Source of the DNA: Porphyra umbilicalis | Taxonomy: Eukaryota; Rhodophyta; Bangiophyceae; Bangiales; Bangiaceae | Direction: 5' to 3' | DNA length: 64,000 nt | Assembly (NCBI GenBank): GCA_002049455.2 | Contig: KV918778.1 | Coordinates: forward strand, 421,868 to 485,867 | Shown: positions 21,901 through 33,405 of the stretch, in pieces | How positions within the stretch are numbered: the first letter of the stretch is position 1 | Layout: the number at the start of each line of letters is the position of its first letter | The notes under the pieces: generated by a model | The model's database searches: none | Seen by the model: only the letters and a program-made list of their open reading frames with translations | Told to the model about the DNA's origin: nothing | Made by a program: the position numbers and the translations under genes

Positions 21901-22917
21901 CTCCGAACGCAGCGGTACCGGCGGCCACGGCATCCGCAGCTGGGCGGCACGGTCAGCGACGATTTTGGCATTGACAGTGTCCCGCGCACGGCTGGCAGCC
22001 GACAAGCGAGCAGCAAACTCCGCACGAGCGACGGCCGCCGCCTCTTTGAGCGTCATCTGGCCGTTATCCGGCACCACCTCGGCGCCCACCGCCACCTCGG
22101 CGCTTGCCGTCACGTTGGCGCCCGCCACCGACTTGGCGCCCGCCGCCCACTTGACGCCCGCCGCCGACTTGGCGCCCGCCGTCACTTTGGCGCCCGCCGC
22201 CGACTTGGCGCCCGCCGTCACGTTGGCGCCTGCCGCCGACGTGGCGCTCGCCGACGACTTGGCGCCCGACGCCATCTCGGCGCCCGTCGTCATCTCGGCG
22301 CCTGCCGCCGACTTGGCGCCCGTCACCGACTTGGCGCGCGTCACCATCTCGGCGCCCGACGCCATCTTGGTGCCCGACGCCGACTTGACGCCCGCCGCTG
22401 ACTTGGCGCCCGCCGCCACGCTGGCGCCCGCCGCGGACTTGGCGCCCGCCGCGGACTTGGACCCCGACGCCATCTCGGCGCCCGTCGCCATCTCGGCGCC
22501 CGTCGCCATCTCGGCGCCCGTCGCCATCTCGGCCCCAGACTGAACATCGGCGCCCGACGCCGCCTTGACGCCCGACGCCGCCTTGGCGACCTCGGCCTCC
22601 TCTTGCAGTACCTCCGTCTTTTGATCGTAGAGCACGACACCGAGGATGCCGCCAAACTTCAGCAGTCGCCCCGGCCGCCCCGAGCCGGAGGGACTGCCGG
22701 CGGAAGACGGCACCGGCGGAGCCCACGTAGAAGGGTCCTCCACATTGATCGGCTCATTGACGGGGCGTTCCACCATGACCACACTCTTGCCCTTTGTGGA
22801 CGTTGCATCCTCCACGTTCAGCAGCGCGTCAACGTCAATGATCTCGTTGTCGGCGTGAAGGGTGGACGACGGCGAGGCGCTATCCGCACCAGAATTTCCA
22901 GGGCCGGCCGACGCCAT
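18958..22917 (-). CDS. Large accessory protein of the transposon, hexapeptide-repeat
   Basis: Unrecognised protein of about 1170 residues in three exons: 22917-20488, 20276-19719 and 19482-18958. The introns (20487-20277 and 19718-19483) have GTACGT donors, CAG acceptors and phase 0 at both junctions, so the model is internally consistent. After an acidic N-terminus (DNEIIDVDALLNVED) come about 28 six-residue repeats of the form AAGAKS/ATGAEM (about residues 110-280). Then follow a Ser/Pro-rich acidic middle, a Lys/Arg patch (SGSRKRSAPD), and a C-terminal part with probable coiled coil (LTLDDLQDAIRNGFSSLRRE). Exons 2 and 3 encode a mixed helical region ending DDWDEEEDDDEIRPVR. It lies inside the large transposon, divergent from its transposase, where En/Spm-type elements often keep a second, DNA-binding protein. 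That role is inference only. Confidence 0.7.
22070..22585 (-). repeat. 18-bp tandem repeats coding hexapeptides
   Basis: About 28 imperfect 18-bp units, seen on the plus strand as variants of ggcgcccgccgccgacttg, lie inside exon 1 of the accessory gene. The repeat length keeps the frame. The encoded units alternate between Lys-Ser and Glu-Met endings. Confidence 0.85.
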
Positions 22918-25239
22918 GATGCCCAGGTGGGAAAATTTGACGACGAGGGAAGTGGGAGGGGGGACCGAGGGTGCGCGGGAGAGGTGGGAGCAAGAGCACG
23001 AGGCAACTGGAAGGAAGGGTGGCAGTCCACAACGGGGGGGGGTGAACAGTCTTCGACACTGTGACGGCTGCCGCGGCGCCGATACTTGTACTCGAGGCGC
23101 CGGCAAGGCACCCGCATGCGCGCGCCCTGAGCCTGTGGCGACCACTCAGCGGGTGGAGCGAGCCACACTACACCAGGCACGCGCAGAACGCAGAGGCGGG
23201 AGGCGATGCAGATGCGAGCACTGCAGCAGCCCGAGACAGGCAATGTCAGACCTAGACCTCCCTGCAAACAGGTACCTCAGCCTGGGACACGCAAAGCCAT
23301 ACGCAAAGCCATACACAAGCGCCTCGGAGGGCGCCAAGGTGCAGGGTGAGTACAGCGCTTCGCGGTACGACCGGCCAACGCGTGCGAAGGTTTTCAACTT
23401 GCAGCCGTATGGCAGCATTGGCTGAGCCTCACGCCACCCACGCCGACACCTACACCCCCGGCCGAGAGGGTGCCAAGTCGTGACGCTCAGGGCAATCGAC
23501 CCATGTCCCCTCGGCGTCAGCCCCAATCGGGACCCCTCGCGGATGGCGCTACGCGCCACACTGAACGCATACACACGCAGACTTGCACCGCCTCTGGCAG
23601 TGAAGTGCCCTTGCAGAGGTCACCCACAGACTGAGAGTGGCTGGCGATACACTCCAGCGACACTGAGAGGTGAAATCACTCTCCGACAAGCATGCATGGC
23701 CATCGTTGGCCATGTCGTTACCACACAGATGTACGTAGAAGCGGCGGAGGTCCAGGCACAGGCATGGCCACGGCATAGGTCGGTGACGAGGGCACCAGGA
23801 CCAGAGCCAGACGGACACCGCTCCGGGTCCCGCAGTCGCGAGAGAGTGGCACCGCAACGGGGCAAGAAGTGCCACGGCCACATACGCAAAAAGGTCGGTC
23901 GACCAAGAGAGTCGAGGACGGCCGCACGTACACGAGGACATTGAGGAAGGCCGGTCCCGCCGCCTGGGCTTGGGGCATGTGGCCGTTCACACGGGCGCCC
24001 AGCATGCATGGAGGAGCTCGCATAGTGGGAGCAGCGAACAGGACGAAGAGGAAACGGCGGGGCCACAGCTCATGTGGGGTCGCGCCGAGGACATCGTCGC
24101 AAGCGGTTGACGGTGACCACAAAGACCGGTTTGTGGGAGAGTGGCCAAGCGTGCAATGTGGGGGGCTGTGTGTTCCAACAAATTGATCAGTCGCAAGCTG
24201 ATCCATTTCATTGCGGGCTGATCAGTATCACGTTCCATGGCTTAATCTCAAGGCAGGCTACCTTTGTTGTGCGCACCACAGAGCTCACTGAGCACCACAT
24301 TGAAGTTTAGATATGAACTTCTTCGAAAACAGTGGGCGATGCACTGGCGCCATTAACGATTTGTTCCGTGTAATCAAGCATCTGGGCCGATACTTTCGAG
24401 ACAAGTCGTGATGGTCACACGCTTCTGTCGTATCCTCATCTCAGTCTTGCCCACAGCCGCGACCTGCACGAGAAGTGGGGCACCGTTGCTGAAGGTCGCG
24501 GCACCGTCATCATCGCTCCTCCACACTGTCGGTTGCTCATACCATACCCGTTTTGGGACCGACACCGCGTAGTGAGTTCTGACGCGTGTCTCGCGGGAGT
24601 GACGTGACATATCAACGGGGAGCGCGGGTGTGCCCCTGGGTGTATCATCGTGGCTTGTGAGCGGGGCCTCTGGGAACTCGGTGGCTCGGCATGACCAGTG
24701 AAGGGCGACCGCGCTGGCCTGCTTCTCTCCAGGGCGACTGACAGTGGTCCACATACTGACATCGTTTCTCCATGTCGCTCGTCCTGTGTTGTGGTCGTAC
24801 CAGCACCGTCTTGTGAGCTCCCATCGCACTCATTCGCTGCTCGTGGTCGCTGTAGCCGCACTGTTCCGGTGAAACTGCCCATCCTCCCTCTTTCTCGCCC
24901 CCGCGCGGGTGTATTCCTAGTTACCGTAGCACCTCCACATTTCCTGTCGACCACCGTGCTACAATCCGCACGTCGCCCTGCTGCTGCGCCGTACCATGTA
25001 TGTTGGAACTGCTTGTTCCCCCTTGTGCTCGCTTCTCGACGTGAGTCGAAGCCTGTTGACGTGAGCACCACGTGGGTCTTTCACGACCTCGTTCATTGCG
25101 AGCCTCCTCTTGTAGTCCACGGCATGCGGGTCCGGTAAGGAGAGTGACGTGGAACTGACTGTCCTTCTTCTCTGAGTCTTCCGATCGATTCCAATGGGTT
25201 TTCTTTCCTTGCTGGTCCGTGCCCTCTTTGGAGTAGATA
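22918..25239. other. Divergent intergenic region of the transposon
   Basis: This separates the accessory gene (minus) from the transposase gene (plus). It holds no supported gene; open frames here lack motifs. The segment 24430-25200 is pyrimidine-rich on the plus strand and may be leader or promoter sequence of the transposase. Confidence 0.5.
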
Positions 25240-28200
25240 ATGGAGCGAGACTCGCTCTGCTGGTTTTGTCCACGGGTCTTTTTCGGGCAGGCGGCGCGCA
25301 GCCGCCACATGAGCGTCAGGCACCCGGGGAAGAACCGGCTAGTACCACCTCCGGGCTTTATCGAGCTCAACCTCCGGCCTCGTGAGGATGAGCAACGCAA
25401 CACAGAGGCGGACGAGCACCACTCCGTCACGCCTCGTGCCACGGATGCAGGCTTGGGTGCTCTGTGCGCTGATGATGCTGACGCAGGGCATCCTCAACTC
25501 GGCGGTGTCGGTATGTTCCAAGTGCCTATGGACGGATATGTGCGCGGCACGCTGCCCGCGCGCAGGCCACGGACGGTCTTCCACACGTCGATTGTCGCGC
25601 TGAATAGGGCTTACTATGAGGCAATGACCGAGACGAGCAAGACGAGGCGCCTCGTGCACCCGTCCAAGGGGCAACGACCTTCCCGCTTCAACACCCCGCT
25701 TCTACGAGAAGCTCTCAAGTTCGCGATCAGTGCAGGAGGCGCGGGGCTCTCCACGGCGGACCAGCGCTGGTACATGTCCGTCATGGTGATGGCCGAGGCG
25801 GGCAGTGCGGCGCCGAGTGCGGGTGGCGACGGACGCGACGGTGCCCGTCGTCTCAAGCGCCCCCGACTTACCACTGCCACAGAGGGTGAGGGCGGGGTGT
25901 CCTACTACAGCGGTGAAGACCGCGCTGACGCGTTGCACGAGGAGGGCGAGTGGTCAGAGTCCGAGAGAGGGGAACTGGCGATTGCGTTCCCCACCAAGAG
26001 TTCATTTGTCGCTGCTGTTCGTGAGGAGCAGCGACGCGTACTATCCAAGCTCTTTTGGGACGAGACGCCGCTGGAGGTGGAGGGCGTCAAGTACTTGTTT
26101 TACTCAAGGGACCTCCTCCTGGCGGCGCTCGACTTGCTCCAGAACGCTGGACGCGTGCAGCTCTGGGGAGAGGAGCTGGGTGTGGGGCCTGACGGCACGC
26201 GCTTGCGGTTGGAGATTATGGACAGCGACGGCATGCTTCAACGCTGCCTTGCTATTCTTCTACGACGCTTCGTGGGTGCCAGTCAAGATGGCGTACAGGT
26301 GGAGTTTCCCGGTCAGAGCACACTGACCGCTGTGCCGCGGCTGGTCTGGCTGGTCGCCGACCAGATTGGTGAGCGCTCTGTCGTTTGTCTGATGGGTAAT
26401 GCGTGCGAATTCTTTTGTTCTCATTGTGTGGTGCGAAGGGGCGCGGAGCATGGACCGGCCGGCGTCGGTGCGGGGCATCGCGACGTGACGGCTGTGCTGG
26501 ACGCACAGTTGGAAGGCGCAACCACGCGCGACCGCGACCCACGGCCGTCCCTGCGCAACCACTTACGTGCGCAACACAGTGCGCTGGCCTTCGTGCCGGC
26601 CAACGGTGCAATTTGGGGCCTTGCCACCGACGAAAAGCATCTCTACGACATCATCTCGTTCGACTTGCTACACGTCTGGAAGCTCGGCGTCGTGCGAATG
26701 GTGGCGCAGCGCTTTCCCTCATTCTTGCGGGTCACCTGTTCAGGTCAAGACGCTCGGCTTGGACCTGTGCCTGCAACTTTGGAGGCCCTTAATCTACGCG
26801 CGTGGGAGATGGAACACCTTTGCATACCTTCGCCGAGGCCACCTAGGTACGTTGCACTGCTTTTATGTATTGCTTTCTCTATCCACTGTAGTCACCCGGC
26901 TGCCCACGCCCACCTTGCTGCGCGCAGACCTCCGCGAATTGTCTATGGCAACTGTCAGGGTGGTCTCTTCCGCCTCAGCGTGTGTATCTGTCACGTTGTG
27001 TCACAGCTATTCCCGTCCAACGCTGAGGCCGACACCCGTCGCCTCTTCCGCACCTTGTGATTGTGCTTTCCGTGCTGCCGCCTCTCTGTGCAGTTGCTGA
27101 CGCTGTTGGGGCTCCCAGGTGCGACCATGTATCATGTTTCCTGTTCACTGTCGTGTCGTTGTGCAGTTTTTCTCGTGCCCCCAACAGAAAAGCAGCTACA
27201 AATGACTGGACGCCTCTGGCGACATGGTCTGGCAATGATTCCACACATGATGCCAGGAGTCGGTGGGCCAGCGGAGCAGCCCCCCACGCGGCACTCGGGT
27301 GCCGCACCCGTCCAAGCAACTGTCTCACAGCGACGATCGGTCTTCCAAAGTGACGAGCTTGACGACGGTCACGGTCCTGAGGGTGCTTTGCTCGCACCGG
27401 CAGAAGAGGTTCTCCCCGATCCAGTGGTGCCCGACGTTACAACTTCCACCAAGTACCAAGAACTGTACGGGAACCTTCCGCTGCACAGAGCTGTCGTGGA
27501 CGTGTATTGTCGTATGGCCGCACTCGGTGGCCGGCTAATGGGCGACAATATGGCGGATACGACGACAATGTCCGAGACGCAGATGCGCGACGTCGCCAAC
27601 GAGGCTCGCGACTTCATCATTAATCGAGTCGACCTCCTGTTTGGGCCTGCGCACACGACCAAGTCTCATCGACTTGCCGGTCACCTACTGGTGGCGCTGC
27701 TCAACAATGGCAACTTATGGGAGGGAGATACCAGTGAGAACGAGAGCCTTCATGGCGTTTTCAAGAAGATGTACGCGCGTACAAACAAGCGTGGGCCCTC
27801 CATGGTGTTGCAGATGATGCGTGCGACGGAGACGCAGACCGAGGTGCTACGCGAGCTAAGGCAGCTAGTTGACGCAGAGAATGAGGACGACGACGGCGTG
27901 CACAGCCTTCTGGAGGCGGCCACTGACGCCGGTGACGTACCCACGGAGCCAATTGTGACGCTACCGCGGTCCCACCTCGGACAGCGCCTCGTTGTTGGTG
28001 AGGCGCAGTCAAGGCCGGGGATGGCGGGGCTGGGGGAGTTGCTTGCCGTGGACTCTGACTGCTCTATGGTCGTGTCGCCGTCCTTTTTGTTCTTTTGTAC
28101 CTTCGAGTGGGGCGCTCGGTCTGTTACACAAACGGTATGTGCGACCGAGTCGTACGTGGGCGAGCCCAGGTACGACCACATTTGGTTCACAGACCAGAGT

Positions 28201-28575
28201 GGCCTGCGGCGGTTGGGGTGGGCGCGGTTGGTTGTCCGGATGCTGGGCGGCGCTGTGGACGACTTTGTCATCGTTTGGTGTATGGAGGAGGTACCGTCGA
28301 TACCCGACTGTGCTCTGACGCGGTCGGGCTGCCGGCGGATGGCGTGGAGCTTTGCTGGTCACGACGCGGAGTGGCCGGACCTTGCTCGCGTGCCGCTGAC
28401 CAGTGTGCTGCGACTGGAAAACGTCGTTGTGGACTTTCAGGATCTGCGTGACCGGCGTGGCCTGAGAGCTGTTCCTTCCAACACGCCAGACACTGCTGTT
28501 GAGCGTCACGCCGCGCGCTTCTTCACCAACGTTTTTTACCCATTCACCTCACGTGTGCTCAATCCCAGCAGCTAG
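25240..28575 (+). CDS. TNP2/Plavaka-like DDE transposase
   Basis: Predicted transposase of the large DNA transposon. It starts at an ATG with good context (ataATGG). An N-terminal C2H2 finger (CWFCPRVFFGQAARSRHMSVRH without the first Cys context; C-x2-C...H-x5-H) comes first. Next is a conserved block with LVADQIGERSVVCLMGNA and a CSHC knuckle, then FDLLHVWKLGVVRMVAQRF, which matches the second-acid region of TNP2 proteins. The C-terminal exon has ENESLHGVFKKMYARTNKR, the probable third acid. An in-frame stop at 27058 and non-conserved sequence between about 26847 (GTACGTTG donor) and 27187 show at least one intron, whose exact ends were not resolved. Both parts are in the same frame. Classification as CACTA-like versus Plavaka/KDZ needs a profile search. 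Confidence 0.75.
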
Positions 28576-29712
28576 CTGGCCACGACATTGTGGGCTGCAG
28601 GCGTCTTGTGGGGTGATCAGGCACGCCGGCTGGCCGCGCACTGGCGCTCTACGCAGCAAGCCTACGGTCGCGCGGGTGATAACCGCCACCGCGGGGCGCC
28701 TGACGACAACCGCCGTCCGTGCGATGACCTCACTGCCTGGGAATCGGCGGCAGCCGACTCTGTAGATGACAACTGGAGCCCTGTCTGTGCCGCGGCGTCG
28801 CCGAGGCGTGGGCGGTGGCGGTGTCGAGGCGTGGGTGGTGGGGGCGGTGCCGCCTCGAGTAAGGCTACCATTGTCATGGCTGCGGCTGAAGCTGCAAGTC
28901 GGCCATGGCGGTGCCGAGGCGTGGGCGGTGGCTGCGGCGCCGCCTCGAATACGGAGACCATTTCCATCGCTGCGGCAACAGCTGCAAGGCAGCACGTCGT
29001 GCACGGCCGGTTAGTGTGTCCGCGCCGGCAGTGGCGCTGGCGCACCCGGCGTGGCCACTCGCGGCAGCTGCCATCGCCCCGTCGGTGAAACCTGCTGTGC
29101 TGTGCTGGTAGCCAAGGAAGGGCGGCAGGGTGAGGCGGGTTATGGACCCGTGATGTAGCTGTCCTAGTGGATTGGGCGGCGCGGGCGTCGGGGGGAGCAT
29201 CGGCCGGAAAGGGTGGGTACTGGTCGATAGTGAGTCTAGGTGGGGCGGTCTGTTGGTGTGGTAGCGACCGACCGGTGCCAAGTCGACGAACAGAAAGTGA
29301 GGTTCCCTCATGGGTGCTTCCTGTGGATGAATGCATATGGGCGTGACACCTGCGTCACGGTGACGACGACCATTCTCTTTTGTTTGGGCCGGCTTCGCAC
29401 CAAAGCGGAGGAGTGTGTCCTCTAAAGCACCCTTTGTTGGCTCTCCAGGTGCGTTAGCTCTGCCACCCTCCAAGTTTAATCGGCACACTGCTCGTCGGAG
29501 AACCGAAGTAAGTGACGTGGCAATGATCAGACCAAGTCATGGTCTCGATCTCAGGCACTCCCCTGTGCGGGAGACTAAGTCTCAGAAACCCTACTATTCG
29601 AGCCCCCTACTCAGCAAAGACCCCTGTAGTCCGCTTAATAGCCAAGAAAGATCCGTGGCTGCGACGAGGTCCTGGCACATGTCCCACGTCCCCTCGAGAC
29701 AGGGTAACAGCG
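28576..29712. other. 3' region of the transposon, partial duplication
   Basis: No supported gene. Two related blocks of 80-100 bp (28802-28900 and 28910-28995), each beginning gaggcgtgggcggtgg and ending near agctgcaag, form a short direct duplication. The frames across it are not protein-like. Confidence 0.4.
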
Positions 29713-29747
29713 GCGCCGAACAGAATTGCGTTCTGTTCGGGGTTTGT

Positions 29748-29999
29748 TATGGCCGAGTTGAGCCTGCGGAGCCACGGGGTACCCCGCAAGGGCCGGCCGA
29801 AAACCGGCCGAGCGCGGGGCGCTGGGCACCCGGGGGGTGTGGGGGGCTACTCCCCCCGCCCCCTCCCGGGCGCGGCGGACGCAGGACGCGGCCCGCCACA
29901 CAGGGGCGCCCCGCCACCAGCCGGCGCCGGGGGTTTATCTCCCCGGCTGACGGCCAAGGGAACGCGAGGGGAGACCGGCAAGCACTTCCCAGTCTCACC
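29748..29999 (+). repeat. Split direct repeat A1
   Basis: 252 bp, essentially identical to A2 at 34166-34417. It forms the 5' end of the retrotransposon and precedes the gag frame. Confidence 0.9.
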
Positions 30000-30024
30000 A
30001 CGACCGACGTCGTCGTGAGACTGG
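29989..30024. repeat. Hairpin at the A1 boundary
   Basis: CCAGTCTCAC and GTGAGACTGG flank a second pair, ACGAC/GTCGT, giving a stem of 15 pairs with one mismatch. The A1/A2 identity stops inside this hairpin (29999), and A2 lacks the right half. Confidence 0.7.
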
Positions 30025-30068
30025 AAGGTTCCCGGGGGGCCTCCCCGTGGTTACGCTGAACTTTGAGT

Positions 30069-31070
30069 ATGGCTGACGCTGCCGCCGCCGCTGCTGCCGC
30101 TGCCGCCGACGCCAACGCCGCCGACTTTCTGGTAGCGGCCGAGGGCCATGGCGACGGCAACGGCGCCCCCAACCTTGCTGCGGCCATCAACGGGATCATG
30201 GCTGGTCTGGGCAGCATCACCGACCGCCTCAACGCCCTCGAGCTTCAAGCCGAGCAAGCTGCGTTGGGCGGCACCGCTGCGCCCCCGGCCGGCGCGAGGA
30301 TCGCCCTAGTTGCCGGCGGCGCGGCAAACGCGGCAGGTGGTCAGCCCCCTTCCCCCGTCGGCGGCGACGCCGGCCTGGCGGTCGCCCTCGCCGACGGCAT
30401 CGCGCGGGCCATCCGCGAGTCACTTCGCGGCCGGCGCAGCGTGTCTTCGAGTGACGACGACGACGACTCCCGTACGCCCACCTCCTCGTTCACTGACCAG
30501 CGGGCTCGGCGGTGCGTCACCCGGGGGGAACCGCTGGTCTACTTCCAGGTACCCCCGAGTGCACGGACGAGTTTCCCCGCCCCCTACCAAATGGAGACGC
30601 TGCGTTACCGCGACGACTTCCCACCATCGGAGCCCTGCGCCGAAGCGGATGAGGCCAAGCACCTCACCATCATCGGGGCTTGGAGCTCGAGCATGCACAA
30701 CGAGCTGCTCGCGTTCACCGACTCGGCGGGGTACGGGGACGTCAAGGAACTGCAAGCCCTCCTCCTCCGCTCGCGCGTCTACCACCACCAGCTCGCCGAG
30801 CTCTGCGCCGCGCGGTATGACGTCCTCAAAGAACCTGACGCGGCCATCGCCGCCCAGCTCCAGGAGCGGATGCTCGCCCCCGCCGACACGCACGCCTCCA
30901 AGGCGCGGCGCACCCTCGAGGTCGAAACCCTTAACCTGCGCGACCGCGGGCTCAACAAGAGCATCGCCGCGCAACAGATCAAGGACGTCGCGGCTTCGGG
31001 ACGGCGACGGGGTCGGCGCGGCCGGCGCGCCCAGGGCGAGAAGGGGGACGGGGGCAACCCGTCCAAGTAA
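30069..31070 (+). CDS. Gag-like protein of the YR retrotransposon
   Basis: 333-residue protein starting MADAAAAAAAAAA, with an alanine-rich N-terminus, a conserved-looking middle (YFQVPPSARTSFPAPYQMET; LLRSRVYHHQLAELCAARYD) and a basic tail (RRRGRRGRRAQGEKG). No zinc knuckle is present, as is common in DIRS-type Gag. The position, first frame after A1 and directly before the RT frame, supports the call. Confidence 0.75.
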   Translation: MADAAAAAAAAAADANAADFLVAAEGHGDGNGAPNLAAAINGIMAGLGSITDRLNALELQAEQAALGGTAAPPAGARIALVAGGAANAAGGQPPSPVGGDAGLAVALADGIARAIRESLRGRRSVSSSDDDDDSRTPTSSFTDQRARRCVTRGEPLVYFQVPPSARTSFPAPYQMETLRYRDDFPPSEPCAEADEAKHLTIIGAWSSSMHNELLAFTDSAGYGDVKELQALLLRSRVYHHQLAELCAARYDVLKEPDAAIAAQLQERMLAPADTHASKARRTLEVETLNLRDRGLNKSIAAQQIKDVAASGRRRGRRGRRAQGEKGDGGNPSK

Positions 31071-31071
31071 G

Positions 31072-33405
31072 GCGGAAGAGGTCCGCGGGGTGCCGCTCGC
31101 CCCTCTTGCTGCCAAGCTTGGCGCGACGGACGGACCAAGGAGCGGCGCTGTGCCCGGCTTGCCACTGGCGCAGCGACTCAGAGACGCGGCCGACGCCTGG
31201 CGGGAGATCGGAGCCTCCCGCTGGGTGCGGCGCGCACTGAAATACGGCTTGAGGCTCCCGTGGCAGACGCCACGGGGCCGCCCGCGGCGGCGGACGCGCC
31301 CCTACCCGGTATCCAAGAAGGACCGCAGCTTCGTGGCGGACGAAGTGGAGCGGTGGGTGTCGGCGGGATTTATCCGCCCCCTCACCAAGGCGGAGACGCT
31401 GGCCGTGCCATGCGTCTCGCCGGCGTTTGTGAGCTGGGCGCGACAAGACAAGCCCCGGCTGGTCGTTGACCTACGCCAGGTGAACGAGCACCTGCGGGAC
31501 ATCAAGTTCAAGTACGAGGCCATCACGGAGTTTATGGCCGCGCTCCATCCCCACGACAACCTAATCTCGTGGGACGTTAAGGACGCGTACCACCACGTGT
31601 TTATACACCCAGCCGACCGCGCCTACCTGACATTCGCCATCGACGGCCGGGCTTTCGAGCCCATCACTATGCCCTTTGGTCTCTCGGTTGCGCCGTGGGC
31701 CTGGACCAAAGTCATGCGGCCGGTGCTCGCGTACCTGCGCAAGTCGGGTTTCACCCTCATTGGGTACGTCGACGACCACGGGGCGGCGCCGCCGGGCTCG
31801 CGGCCGACCTCCAAGGCCGAAGCCGCCAAAGGGTTCCGATTCGTCACGTTGCTCTACCAGCGACTCGGGCTCGCGCTGCACCCGTCCAAGGGTGAGCGCG
31901 CCGGTACCCAGCAGCTGACCCTGCTCGGCTTCACCGTAGATACGGCCGCCAACCAGGTACGGCTCCCCGACGCGCGACTCGCACGCTTGCGCGGCACGGC
32001 CGCCGCCGTCCTGGCGTCGGCGTCGTCAAACCGGCGCTGGGTTAGGCGTAAGCCCTTAGAGAGCGTCGCGGGAATTATCGTATCAGCAAGCCTGGCAATT
32101 CCCGAGGCGAGATTGTTCACTCGGGCAATCTATGATGATCTCGCGCGCGCGGCGGCGACGGGCGGACTACGTGGCGACTGCCACCTCTCGCACCAGTCGC
32201 TTCGTGACCTGCGGTGGTGGGCAAACTTTGGCCGCGCCGGGCACGGGCGGCCGCTCTGGCCGCGCCCCCCCGCCCACACCTTGCACACCAACGAGTCGGG
32301 GCTTGGCTGGGGTGGGGTCGCGGACGAGGCCACCCCCGCCCGCGGCGCCTTCACCGGCGCCGCAGCCGACTGGCACATCAACGTCAAGGAGGTGGCCGCC
32401 ATACGGCTGTCCCTCACCGCGCTCGCCCCGGTGTTCGCGGTTGGTGACGTCGTGCGGGTGATCACGGACTCCCGCGTTGCCTTACACGTCGTCAACGCGC
32501 TGGTGTCCCGGTCCGTGCCCCTGTGCGCGGAAGTGCGCCGCCTCTACGCCGTCGCGCAGCGGCTCGGCGTCACCCTCGACGCCGAATGGATTCCAACGGC
32601 GGACAATGTGTGGGCGGACCGGCTGAGTCGAACAAGAGAGTCAACCGCGTGGCGTTTGACGACGACGTTCTCCGCCGCGCTGGATTCTCTGTACGGCCCG
32701 CACGCCGTCGGCAGGTTCCCGACACTCCTAGCGGCGCTGCCCTCCTCCGACTCGCCCGACTCGGTCCGGCGCCCGGGGTGGTCCAACCCACTCGACTGGC
32801 GGTGGACGCGGGCCAACAACTGGGTCGAGTCGCCGTTCAACACGATCCCACTGGTGTTGGACCTGATCAAGCAGCAACGGGTGACCGCGACGGTGGTCGT
32901 CCCTGTGTGGCGCGCGCAGCCCTGGTGGCACGCGGCGATGCAGCAGGCCGACGAGGTGTGCTACCTGCCGCGGCGGGCGGGGGTGCCCCTCCGCGACGCG
33001 GGCGGAGCGCAGGGCTCCCGGCCCCACTGGCGAGTGTGCGCCCTCCGGTTCACACGCGGCGGGCGGGTGCCGCCGCGGCGGCCTGGGCAAGCGCGGCAAC
33101 GGCAATCGGCGAGCACACCTTTGGTTACGGCCCCGGCGCGGCGGCTGCCGCGTCGATGCTTGCCAACCAACTTGCCGGGTCCACCCGGGACAACTACGCC
33201 GCCAAGTGGTCGTCGTTTGTGGACTTCTGCCAAGCCAGCGGGTACCCCCCCTTGCCAACCACAACCGAGGTGGTCGCCTGCTACCTCGACGAGCTGTACG
33301 AGCGGGGCACCGTCGCGCCAGGCACCCTGCAAAACTACCTCACGCCGATCAACTCTGTCCACGCCCTGTGCCAGCTCGAGAAGCCGGCGGTCGGCCCGAT
33401 GCTGA
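31072..33405 (+). CDS. Reverse transcriptase-RNase H of the YR retrotransposon
   Basis: Polymerase frame in +1 relative to gag, continuous from the gag stop. The RT domain shows FIRPLTKAE, KPRLVVDLRQVNEHL, WDVKDAYHHVFIHP, MPFGLSVAPWAWTK and the catalytic YVDD (31765-31776). RNase H follows: HTNESGLGWGG, NVKEVAAIRLSL, VITDSRVAL and DNVWADRLSR. The first RNase H acid, normally Asp in TDASGxGWG, is Asn here (codon 32290-32292). The frame begins without an obvious ATG, so translation may need frameshifting or reinitiation. It overlaps the recombinase frame by about 350 bp. Confidence 0.9.
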   Translation, partial: AEEVRGVPLAPLAAKLGATDGPRSGAVPGLPLAQRLRDAADAWREIGASRWVRRALKYGLRLPWQTPRGRPRRRTRPYPVSKKDRSFVADEVERWVSAGFIRPLTKAETLAVPCVSPAFVSWARQDKPRLVVDLRQVNEHLRDIKFKYEAITEFMAALHPHDNLISWDVKDAYHHVFIHPADRAYLTFAIDGRAFEPITMPFGLSVAPWAWTKVMRPVLAYLRKSGFTLIGYVDDHGAAPPGSRPTSKAEAAKGFRFVTLLYQRLGLALHPSKGERAGTQQLTLLGFTVDTAANQVRLPDARLARLRGTAAAVLASASSNRRWVRRKPLESVAGIIVSASLAIPEARLFTRAIYDDLARAAATGGLRGDCHLSHQSLRDLRWWANFGRAGHGRPLWPRPPAHTLHTNESGLGWGGVADEATPARGAFTGAAADWHINVKEVAAIRLSLTALAPVFAVGDVVRVITDSRVALHVVNALVSRSVPLCAEVRRLYAVAQRLGVTLDAEWIPTADNVWADRLSRTRESTAWRLTTTFSAALDSLYGPHAVGRFPTLLAALPSSDSPDSVRRPGWSNPLDWRWTRANNWVESPFNTIPLVLDLIKQQRVTATVVVPVWRAQPWWHAAMQQADEVCYLPRRAGVPLRDAGGAQGSRPHWRVCALRFTRGGRVPPRRPGQARQRQSASTPLVTAPARRLPRRCLPTNLPGPPGTTTPPSGRRLWTSAKPAGTPPCQPQPRWSPATSTSCTSGAPSRQAPCKTTSRRSTLSTPCASSRSRRSARC

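Noticed and set aside
22070..22585. Repeat array considered as a CRISPR-like or satellite array
   Set aside because: Units are 18 bp without spacers and lie in frame inside an exon; it is a coding repeat.
30310..31071. Upstream extension of the RT frame over gag
   Set aside because: Ser/Arg/Pro-rich alternative frame of gag; RT similarity begins only after the gag stop.
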